Positions 1 through 6,179 of a stretch of DNA of 12,023 nt are shown piece after piece. Origin of the DNA: Methanolinea sp. UBA477 (lineage in GTDB: Archaea > Halobacteriota > Methanomicrobia > Methanomicrobiales > Methanospirillaceae); the NCBI GenBank assembly GCA_002509485.1, contig DAWO01000068.1:1-12023 (forward strand), in the 5' to 3' direction. The first letter of the stretch is position 1. Each line of letters begins with the position of its first letter. The notes under the pieces were generated by a model. It made no database searches, was not told where the DNA came from, and saw nothing but the letters and a program-made list of their open reading frames with translations. The position numbers and the translations under genes were made by a program.

Positions 1-184
1 GGAAAGGCCCGATCTCTGCTGCAAAACGTTCAAGCAGGATGATGATGCCGATCGCAGGGTCGCCGGCAAACCGTTTGCATGCCTCCTCCGCCTCGGCAGG
101 GGTGTGTGCGACAGATGCGGCGTGGACACCCGCGAGCTGGAACCCCCACACCAGGTGCTCATCGCCGACCACTGCTATCTTCAT
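1..184 (-). CDS. ahaF: A1A0 ATP synthase subunit F (partial, N-terminal 61 codons)
   Basis: AhaF is the small central-stalk subunit that links the catalytic A3B3 head to the rotor. The visible N-terminus begins MKIAVVGDEHLVWGFQLAGV, the usual opening of this family: a beta strand, then a GDE turn, then a helix leading into a G(F)xLAGV motif. A later segment, DPAIGIIILLERFAAEIGPF, matches the second beta strand and following helix of the Rossmann-like fold. The ATG at 184 overlaps the ahaC stop codon as ATGA, and a G-rich ribosome binding site (GAGGGGG) lies seven bases upstream. The gene runs off the left edge, so the C-terminus is not visible. By comparison with other methanogens, the A, B and D subunit genes should follow to the left; this is inferred, not seen. 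Confidence 0.93.
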   Translation of the reverse strand, partial: MKIAVVGDEHLVWGFQLAGVHAASVAHTPAEAEEACKRFAGDPAIGIIILLERFAAEIGPF

Positions 185-1377
185 GATCCTGCCCCCTCGG
201 ACACCATCCGGGGCATTGCGCTCTCCGGTGGCACGATTCCCTGCAACGAATGCGCGATAATCCTGATATTCCGGATCTCGAACTGCCTGGCGATTGCAAA
301 CTTGATCAACGGCCCTCCGGTGAGGTGGTAGGTAGAGGAGAGGCCCTGGACCTTGTGCAGCAGAAATTGTTCAAGTACGAATTCAAGGTCCTGCATGCGT
401 CCTGACAGTTCAAATTCCGGGAGGGCCGGATGGAGGGCCTCGTAATATTCTGTCCCCGATATCTGCTGGACGATGTCGATGATACCGGGTAATTCGAGGA
501 GTTGCCTGAGACGCCATTCCTCGTACACGGCTCCACCCGGGAAGAAGAGACGGGAAGATTCTTCCGGCCCAATCCCAAAAGACCGGGCACGCAGAAGGGT
601 CAAAAGGTTTACGATGTCGGTGTACACCCCGCAGAACTCCCTGACCGGTCCCGCGATCACTGCATCAACTCTCTGAACAGACCGGTGGATCTCTTTGAAC
701 GCTGCAACGTCGAGGGCCGATTCGAGAGGAAAGGTGATCCGGGTCTCCTGGTATTCGGGAAGGGCATTACCAAGCACCCTGCCGTACGGTTCCTGGGGAA
801 CGCGGGATATCATCTCCTCCACTGTCGGGGACTGGGCAAGGGACTCGATTATCTCGGACGATATCACACCGACAGGGACCATCCTCTGTTTGAGGAGATC
901 CGGTGGCAGACCGGCATGAAGGATGCGTATGGCCTTTTTCAACTCCTCGATCTCGAGAAAGGAATGAAATGCCTGGAAGAAGGGCCGGATGCTGTCAGGT
1001 ACGGATTCTTCGAGCCTTGTATATTCCTCGACATGCAGCCGATCAAGTACCGTGTCGATATCCGGGCTCTCCGTTGACTCCTTCATCGGGACGGGGAATC
1101 CCGCTTCTTTCATGTTTCCATACAACTCGAAGAGACTCTTTGACTCCGAGAGGATCTCGAGGTCATAGGGCCTGATGTACGGGTTGCCGATCGCTTTGAC
1201 CCGTGCTACCGGGAATGCAAAGGCCGCGATATGAATTAGAATTCGAAAATAACCGAGGAAAGTGACGATTATGATCAAGAGAAGTACGAAGATGCCAAGA
1301 CCTGCGACAAGGACCTGCTCGGGGCTCATCCCGAGTTCGCTGGAGAAGACTGCCAGGATATCCCCGGGATCGGTCAT
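181..1377 (-). CDS. ahaC: A1A0 ATP synthase subunit C with N-terminal membrane segment
   Basis: AhaC (V-type d/C subunit, AC39 family) is the socket that connects the central stalk to the proteolipid ring. The protein has 398 residues. The family portion starts near residue 56 with FPVARVKAIG, corresponding to the usual Y-x-ARVRA opening of subunit C, and continues as a helical domain to the end. Residues 1-55 are unusual: about 20 polar residues, then a strongly hydrophobic run at 22-44 (AGLGIFVLLLIIIVTFLGYF) and a second apolar stretch at about 47-56. Ordinary AhaC is soluble and begins at the ARVRA region, so this copy seems to carry its own membrane anchor. The ATG at 1377 overlaps the ahaE stop as ATGA and is preceded by GGGAGGTG at good spacing, so the extended start is well supported. 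Family assignment rests on operon position plus the ARV motif; overall divergence is high. Confidence 0.87.
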   Translation of the reverse strand: MTDPGDILAVFSSELGMSPEQVLVAGLGIFVLLLIIIVTFLGYFRILIHIAAFAFPVARVKAIGNPYIRPYDLEILSESKSLFELYGNMKEAGFPVPMKESTESPDIDTVLDRLHVEEYTRLEESVPDSIRPFFQAFHSFLEIEELKKAIRILHAGLPPDLLKQRMVPVGVISSEIIESLAQSPTVEEMISRVPQEPYGRVLGNALPEYQETRITFPLESALDVAAFKEIHRSVQRVDAVIAGPVREFCGVYTDIVNLLTLLRARSFGIGPEESSRLFFPGGAVYEEWRLRQLLELPGIIDIVQQISGTEYYEALHPALPEFELSGRMQDLEFVLEQFLLHKVQGLSSTYHLTGGPLIKFAIARQFEIRNIRIIAHSLQGIVPPESAMPRMVSEGAGS

Positions 1378-1982
1378 TCCTCTGGCACCTCCCGCTCTCC
1401 GGACAGGATCCCGGCGACATCGAAGATAAGGTCCCGCCGCATCCGCTCGAGACGGGCTTCGAACGTGTTATCCACACGCCTCGTACCGGACCCTGTCCTC
1501 AGGAGCACGCCCCCGGATGTCGGTATCGGTTCGCCTGATACACGGACTACCGTCCCGGTATCTTTGGCCAGTATCGATTCCAGAACCGGGATGTCACGTG
1601 AGTTCGTGCTGATTATGATCTCTTGTGCCCCGATCTTTTCAATTCCGTCATCTATCAGGTATTTCAGGATTTTGGGGTATTCGGGGAATCCGGGGGTTGC
1701 GGTGATCCTCTCCCTGGCACGATCGAAACAGGCCGTAATGAGCTTCTCCCTCGTGTTCCGTACGGTCTGGCGTCCTTCCATTCTTGCCTGGGCAAGCATC
1801 CGTGATACCTCGGCATCGACCTCTCTCTTCCGCGCTGCAATCTCGGCATTTTTCTCCGCCTCTGCAGCCATCTTCTCCTTCTCCAGGTATCGCGCCGCTT
1901 CTTCTTCCGCGGTTTTTTGTATAGCCCCGGCCCTCTCAGCCGCTTCGAGGGATATCTTCTCTATGATCTTTTCGACACTCAT
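1374..1982 (-). CDS. ahaE: A1A0 ATP synthase subunit E (peripheral stalk)
   Basis: AhaE pairs with AhaH to form the peripheral stalk that holds the A3B3 head stationary against the rotor. The 202-residue product has the expected two-part layout. Residues 1 to about 95 are a charged Ala/Glu/Lys/Arg-rich coiled coil. The C-terminal globular domain from about 95 to 190 contains a GGVLL turn and the family signature RVDNTFEARLERMRRDL. Length is typical (about 180-205). It starts 15 bases after the ahaK stop and overlaps ahaC by four bases, so it is translated within the same operon. Its own ribosome binding site is weak (AAGG several bases upstream), which suggests partial coupling to ahaK translation. 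Nothing appears truncated. Confidence 0.95.
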   Translation of the reverse strand: MSVEKIIEKISLEAAERAGAIQKTAEEEAARYLEKEKMAAEAEKNAEIAARKREVDAEVSRMLAQARMEGRQTVRNTREKLITACFDRARERITATPGFPEYPKILKYLIDDGIEKIGAQEIIISTNSRDIPVLESILAKDTGTVVRVSGEPIPTSGGVLLRTGSGTRRVDNTFEARLERMRRDLIFDVAGILSGEREVPEE

Positions 1983-1997
1983 GGATGATCCAGCCTT

Positions 1998-2231
1998 TCA
2001 GATGGTAAAGATACCGAGTCCAAACAGTATCAGAATCGCGACAAGGAGCCCGAATATGGCAAAGGTCTCGGACATTGCCGCAAAGACCAGGCTCCGGCCC
2101 ATCGTATCCGGGTGCCTGGCCGTGGCGGCTATTCCCGCTGCAGACGTCATGCCCTGGCCTATCGCTGAGAACCCTCCAAGTCCGACGGCAATGCCGGCAC
2201 CCACGGCAGCGACTCCGACTGCGACGGTCGT
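1998..2231 (-). repeat. ahaK hairpin 6 (C-terminal)
   Basis: Codons 405-481 plus stop. Q430 and E459 are present, but the context changes from CETQAIYG to SETFAIFG. Confidence 0.9.
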
Positions 2232-3443
2232 GATGAAGTCATGGGTTATGATCCCGGTGAATGCCATGAGGAGGATGGCGACAAGGAGCCCGTAGATCGC
2301 CTGCGTCTCACAGATGGCAGAAAACACCACGCCTTTTCCAAACATCTCCGTCTTCTCCGAGGTTGCGGCGATTCCGGACGACGATGCGATTCCCTGTCCG
2401 ATGGCAGACAGCCCGGCGAGCCCCACTGCTAGCCCTCCACCGATGGATGCGAACCCGACCGCCATCGTCGTGGTCACGTCCTGTGTGATGAGACCGGTGA
2501 ATGCCATGAGGAGGACCGCGACAAGGAGCCCGTAGATCGCCTGTGTCTCGCAGATGGCAGAGAAGACGATACCTCGGCCGAACATGTCGGAATTTTCAGA
2601 AGTGGCTCCGATTCCGGCTGAAGCTGCGATTCCCTGCCCGATGGCGGAAAACCCGGCAAATCCAACCGCAAATCCACACCCGATAGCGACCACTCCTGAT
2701 GCGAGGGTGGAGATGAGGCTTCCGGTGAACATGCCAGTAAAAGACATCACCAGGATAGCGACGAGAAGCCCGTAGATCGCCTGCGTCTCACAGATCGCCG
2801 CAAAGACCACCCCTCTTCCAAACATGTCAGGATTCTCGGCGGTCGCGGTTATCCCTGATGCAGCGGCGATACCCTGGCCAATGGCCGAGATCCCTGAAAG
2901 GCCGATGGCAAGGCCGCATCCGACAGCGGCGAGTCCGACAGCAGCCGAGACGATGAAATTTCCTGAAAGAAGCCCGGAGAATACCAGCAGCAGTACGGCG
3001 ATGAGCAGTCCGTAGATCGCCTGTGTCTCGCATATAACGGAAAAGACTACGCTCTTGCCAAACATCTCCGGTTTGTTTGCGGTAACTGCTATTCCCGATG
3101 ATGCTGCGATACCCTGGCCTATAGAGGATAGTCCTGCTATTCCCGCCGCAAGGCCCGCCCCGATACCTGCAAGCCCCGCAGAGACCGGGACATCCCCGGA
3201 GAGACCTCCGAAAAACCCGGCTGATAGCAGGATGAGCACCGCCACGAGAAGCCCGTAGATCGCCTGCGTCTGGGGAATAGCGGAAAATATCAATGCAACA
3301 CCGAACTTTTCCGGCCGCTCGGATGTGACTCCGGCCGATGATGCCCCGGTGATGCCAACCCCTATGCCGGCTCCGATGGCGGAAAATCCCACTGCTATCC
3401 CTGCACCGATAGCCATGAGTGCCGCCCCAAGACCTATTGCCAT
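1998..3443 (-). CDS. ahaK: A1A0 ATP synthase proteolipid, six fused hairpins
   Basis: AhaK forms the membrane rotor (c ring) that carries H+ or Na+ past AhaI. The usual archaeal proteolipid is one hairpin of about 80 residues. This protein has 481 residues and consists of six consecutive hairpins with an 80-residue period, giving about twelve membrane helices. Hairpins 2-6 each have a helix-1 Gln in SxIGQG (Q110, Q190, Q270, Q350, Q430) and a helix-2 Glu in ET (E139, E219, E299, E379, E459). Gln plus Glu-Thr is the ligand set associated with Na+-binding V/A-type rotors; ion choice is an inference. Hairpin 1 has V29 in place of the Gln and IPQTQ in place of ICETQ, so Q58 replaces the carboxylate. 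Hairpin 6 reads SETFAIF, losing the following Gln and Tyr. The ATG at 3443 overlaps ahaI by 10 bases and has a perfect GGAGGT site upstream. Confidence 0.96.
   Translation of the reverse strand: MAIGLGAALMAIGAGIAVGFSAIGAGIGVGITGASSAGVTSERPEKFGVALIFSAIPQTQAIYGLLVAVLILLSAGFFGGLSGDVPVSAGLAGIGAGLAAGIAGLSSIGQGIAASSGIAVTANKPEMFGKSVVFSVICETQAIYGLLIAVLLLVFSGLLSGNFIVSAAVGLAAVGCGLAIGLSGISAIGQGIAAASGITATAENPDMFGRGVVFAAICETQAIYGLLVAILVMSFTGMFTGSLISTLASGVVAIGCGFAVGFAGFSAIGQGIAASAGIGATSENSDMFGRGIVFSAICETQAIYGLLVAVLLMAFTGLITQDVTTTMAVGFASIGGGLAVGLAGLSAIGQGIASSSGIAATSEKTEMFGKGVVFSAICETQAIYGLLVAILLMAFTGIITHDFITTVAVGVAAVGAGIAVGLGGFSAIGQGMTSAAGIAATARHPDTMGRSLVFAAMSETFAIFGLLVAILILFGLGIFTI
2232..2471 (-). repeat. 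ahaK hairpin 5
   Basis: Codons 325-404. Intact site residues Q350 and E379. Closest to hairpin 4 in DNA and protein. Confidence 0.9.
2472..2711 (-). repeat. ahaK hairpin 4
   Basis: Codons 245-324. Intact site residues Q270 and E299. The helix-2 DNA is nearly identical to that of hairpin 5 at exactly 240-bp spacing. Confidence 0.9.
2712..2951 (-). repeat. ahaK hairpin 3
   Basis: Codons 165-244. Intact site residues Q190 and E219. Confidence 0.9.
2952..3185 (-). repeat. ahaK hairpin 2
   Basis: Codons 87-164. Intact site residues Q110 and E139, with ICETQAIYGLL in helix 2. Confidence 0.9.
3186..3443 (-). repeat. ahaK hairpin 1 (ion-site-dead)
   Basis: Codons 1-86. This is the most divergent of the six hairpin repeats. 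The ungapped alignment GVGI versus GQGI puts V29 where the others have Gln, and codon 58 is CAG (Gln) where the others have GAG (Glu). Confidence 0.9.
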
Positions 3444-5419
3444 TCCAGATTACCTCCTTTCAGTGTTGTATATCTCCTCTCTGCCCGGAACGGAGAGAAT
3501 CCCCGGCCGCCTCCCGTATAGAATTTGCCGAAAAATTCTATGTACTGAAGACGGATTGCATGGATCACTCCTCCGAGGGATTGAATGACGAGATTGAAGA
3601 TCTGTCCGCCGACAAAGATGAATACCGCCGGAATGATCATCAGGGGATGTATCGCGGAGATGAGTCCCGCGAGTATGTTTATCGTCATTGCAATCCCGCC
3701 GGTGGCCAGTGACAGGGCCATGATACGGACATAAGAGAGCCAGTCTCCCAGAAAGCCGGTAAGGCCGAAGAATCCCATGGGGCCGTTGTAATAGAAGATC
3801 ATGACAAGCCCGGCAAGACCACCTGCCTCGGCGACCGTGATAAGCACAGGCGGGATATATGTCCAGGCAAAAAATGAAGCGAGCAGGACGGCCGCACAGG
3901 GCTGGATTATGAACCAGACCCCCTGTTCAAACACCATCGTCCTGTAAGCCCCGGATTTCACGTTCTGGAAGAATGCAAGGAACAGGCCGAGGTTTATATG
4001 GACAACTCCGATCAGGAGCGAGATCTGGAAGAATGCTATCGGATCCTTCAACGGTTCGAGGAGTACGAACGGGGGAGCGATATCAAAGTACCGGGGAAGG
4101 AGATCGCCGAACCATCCTCCCTGGACCGCTCCAAACAGGGTTGCGGATATCCCACAAAATACCAGGATAAAACTCATGTCCCGCATGCCGGGGTCTGCAG
4201 GACCAATCCTTGAATAGAGAAAAAGGCCGCAGAGAGTGAGAATGATCCCGTATGCGGCATCTCCCATCATCAGCCCGAAGAAGAGAATAAAGATCGGAGC
4301 GATGAACGGCGTGGGATCTATCTCCCCGTAGAGCGGGCGGGCAAACGTGGTGGTGAGCACTTCGAAGGGTTTCAACCACCTGGGGTTATCGTAGTCGACC
4401 GGCACATCCTCCTGGTTCCTCTTCGTCTTCCCGGAATGAATGAAGATGTGGCCCTCTGCTGCAGCATCAAGAGTATCCTCAATCCGGCCGATATCATCTG
4501 CCCTGGCCCACCCCTCGATGAAGGTCGTCTCATCAGTCCTCCCGCACGAGGAGCGTATCTCCTCTTCCTCTTTCTCTATCCCTAACTCCTCCCGGAGCGC
4601 CCTGAGCCGGGCACCGTGGGTATCTTTCAGCCCGGCAAGTTCCGTGAGAAGGCGATCGGTCTCTTCGATGACCACAGAATATTCTGCCTTCATCTGTGCA
4701 AGCGCGTCATCCGGCATACCCGTGCATGACACCTGGATCGACTGGAACCGGGGGGCACGGATATGTCCTGCGATCTCCTCCTTTCGCGTTCGCGGCAGCA
4801 CGATGAGGACAAGGGTTTGGTTTCCGAATTCGACCTGCGATATGAAGATCTCGTCTATTGCTGCTCCCTCGATATCCTGGAGTAGCCCTGGTACTTTTTC
4901 GGTATCGACCCTCCCGGCAATGACGGAGACAAATTCCGTATCCCCGATATACTCCAGCCTGAGTCCGAGGGGTTTTACAAATTCGACAGCTTCGATCTCC
5001 TTTAAAAGCCGTTCCTTCTCCTCCTTGTTTAAGGCCAGTTCTTCCCTGATTTCAGGGATCCTGGCGAGTTCAAGAGACAGTTCCTCGACATCACGGAATA
5101 ATTCCCTGACCGGACGGCGTGTGACCGGATTGGGCGTTGTAATGCGGGGTGAGAGAAATCCCTTCAGAAGGCTCTCCTCCTGCACGGGAATTTCAGAGAA
5201 GAGTTCAAATACCCGTTCGAGCCTGAGAATGTAATCCGAGATCGTGTCAGTGAGGGGGGATCTCTCCGGCTTTTCAAGCACATCGCTGATGCTGCTCTTC
5301 TCATCCCGTATGGATATGATCTCAAGAACTCCTGCATCATGCAGATCCCGGACCATGCGGGTGTCATAGGAGTTATGCACGCCAATTGTGACCTTACTCA
5401 TCTCGGCTGGATAGAACAT
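3434..5419 (-). CDS. ahaI: A1A0 ATP synthase subunit I (a-subunit stator)
   Basis: AhaI is the membrane stator that supplies the two ion half-channels and anchors the peripheral stalks. It has 661 residues. Residues 1 to about 345 form the cytosolic arm, with coiled coil at about 105-145 and 240-285. The junction GEIDPTPFIAPIF at 365-377 is the family signature and leads into FFGLMMGDAAYG and about seven or eight membrane helices. The essential channel arginine is R565 in LSYVRIMALSLA. The last conserved block, AIRLQYIEFFGKFY followed by GGGRGFSPF (621-644), is intact. I chose the ATG at 5419 because archaeal subunit I commonly begins MxxPxxMSKV and because GGAAGG lies just upstream; the next ATG (5401) is inside that motif. 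The chosen start overlaps the ahaH end by 26 bases. Confidence 0.96.
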   Translation of the reverse strand: MFYPAEMSKVTIGVHNSYDTRMVRDLHDAGVLEIISIRDEKSSISDVLEKPERSPLTDTISDYILRLERVFELFSEIPVQEESLLKGFLSPRITTPNPVTRRPVRELFRDVEELSLELARIPEIREELALNKEEKERLLKEIEAVEFVKPLGLRLEYIGDTEFVSVIAGRVDTEKVPGLLQDIEGAAIDEIFISQVEFGNQTLVLIVLPRTRKEEIAGHIRAPRFQSIQVSCTGMPDDALAQMKAEYSVVIEETDRLLTELAGLKDTHGARLRALREELGIEKEEEEIRSSCGRTDETTFIEGWARADDIGRIEDTLDAAAEGHIFIHSGKTKRNQEDVPVDYDNPRWLKPFEVLTTTFARPLYGEIDPTPFIAPIFILFFGLMMGDAAYGIILTLCGLFLYSRIGPADPGMRDMSFILVFCGISATLFGAVQGGWFGDLLPRYFDIAPPFVLLEPLKDPIAFFQISLLIGVVHINLGLFLAFFQNVKSGAYRTMVFEQGVWFIIQPCAAVLLASFFAWTYIPPVLITVAEAGGLAGLVMIFYYNGPMGFFGLTGFLGDWLSYVRIMALSLATGGIAMTINILAGLISAIHPLMIIPAVFIFVGGQIFNLVIQSLGGVIHAIRLQYIEFFGKFYTGGGRGFSPFRAERRYTTLKGGNLEWQ

Positions 5420-5744
5420 GATCCTTCCCTGTCACCTTTCCGGCGATAAACGACGACGCCCCGCTCATCCTGCTGGCATAATCAATCTCCATCCGGCGTG
5501 CGGATTCTGTAGACCTGCTGGCAATCTCTGATACCGACTTCTCTGCCAGGACCATTCTTTCGGCCCTGTACTCCTCAATCTCCGATACTGCTGCCCCGTG
5601 AGCCTGGCGGCGGTAGTGATCTGCCTGGATTTTTGCTTCTTCCTGTATCCTCACCGCATCTTTCCTGGCACTTTCTACAAGAAGAACCGCCTCTGCTTCG
5701 GCATTTTTGATCTTCTCGATCTTCTCCCTGGCATCGCCGGCGAT
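5394..5744 (-). CDS. ahaH: A1A0 ATP synthase subunit H, apparent AUC start
   Basis: AhaH is the long coiled-coil partner of AhaE in the peripheral stalk. The reading frame encodes an Ala/Glu/Arg-rich amphipathic helix typical of the family: REKIEKIKNAEAEAV near the N-terminus, then heptad-like sequence for nearly the whole length of about 116 residues (family usually 100-115). The gene opens the operon. A TATA box (5781-5788) and an AGGAGG site (5753-5758) place the start eight bases downstream, at codon 5744-5742, which reads ATC. There is no in-frame ATG, GTG or TTG until a GTG at 5654, which would delete about 30 residues of good coiled coil and has no evident ribosome binding site. Either AUC is used as a start or an assembly/sequencing error sits next to the seven-A homopolymer (5746-5752). 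The gene identity is solid; the start is not. Confidence 0.85.
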   Translation of the reverse strand: MAGDAREKIEKIKNAEAEAVLLVESARKDAVRIQEEAKIQADHYRRQAHGAAVSEIEEYRAERMVLAEKSVSEIASRSTESARRMEIDYASRMSGASSFIAGKVTGKDHVLSSRDE

Positions 5745-5752
5745 CTTTTTTT

Positions 5753-5788
5753 CCTCCTGATATGAGAAATATAGAATATACTATATAT
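5753..5788 (-). promoter_or_regulatory. aha operon promoter and ahaH ribosome binding site
   Basis: On the minus strand, ATATATAG at 5788-5781 is a good archaeal TATA box. The expected transcription start, about 26 bases downstream, is near 5759. AGGAGG occupies 5758-5753, so the leader would be very short, with the Shine-Dalgarno almost at the 5' end. The spacing from AGGAGG to 5744 is eight bases. The TATA element is near-palindromic and could also work on the plus strand. Confidence 0.65.
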
Positions 5789-5789
5789 G

Positions 5790-6135
5790 AATTGTGAAGT
5801 TTGCAATCCCGGCCCGCATGGTGCCCGTGTTTCTGACAGGTTCTTCTGCCCGGGGGATTGTGGGATGCGTGATTTTTTTCTAAAAGTGCCTCCTCGCTGT
5901 TTTGTGTGGGGAGACTGAATCGAATTGTTACCAACATACCAGTTCAGTCGCTCACAACCGCCGCCGGGGGATCCTCACAGAACTCATACCCGATTGCTCA
6001 AATTTTGACGGTGAATCAGCCTCGCGGTATCTTTTCGGGAGGCGGCGCGGCATCGCACATGGGAGTGTGGGGGCGGATAGTTCCCACACAATGTATCCGG
6101 TTCATCAATCCTGCCCACACCAGGCAGCGAAGAGC
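5790..6135. other. Intergenic spacer with several inverted repeats, no gene seen
   Basis: No open frame here has coding character. Perfect or near-perfect inverted repeats are visible. CAATCCC (5804-5810) pairs with GGGATTG (5854-5860) and is followed on the plus strand by seven T (5873-5879). GACTGAA (5913-5919) pairs with TTCAGTC (5943-5949). GTGTGGG (6065-6071) pairs with CCCACAC (6083-6089). CTGCC/GGCAG arms lie at about 6111-6126. The last two follow the aldehyde dehydrogenase gene and may be processing or 3'-end structures of that transcript. The first could be a short plus-strand RNA with a terminator. Confidence 0.5.
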
Positions 6136-6163
6136 GAAAAAGTAAATTTTTACCATCCAAAAA
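6136..6163 (-). terminator. Poly-U terminator of the aminotransferase/dehydrogenase operon
   Basis: Shortly after the aldehyde dehydrogenase stop, the minus strand has a T6 run (6163-6158) followed by GTAAAAATTTAC and a T5 run (about 6140-6136). Archaeal RNA polymerase terminates at such U-tracts without needing a stable hairpin. The 12-base GTAAA/TTTAC palindrome between the tracts is a minor extra element. Confidence 0.5.
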
Positions 6164-6179
6164 AGCGGGTGCTGGAGGT

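Noticed and set aside
1465..3258. Long plus-strand ORFs opposite ahaE and ahaK
   Set aside because: They are antisense shadows; their internal periodicity is simply the mirror of the ahaK hairpin repeats.
6093..6107. Box C-like TTGATGA on the minus strand (C/D sRNA)
   Set aside because: The nearest CTGA box D is about 90 nt away, too far for an archaeal C/D guide RNA, and no C'/D' pair is evident.
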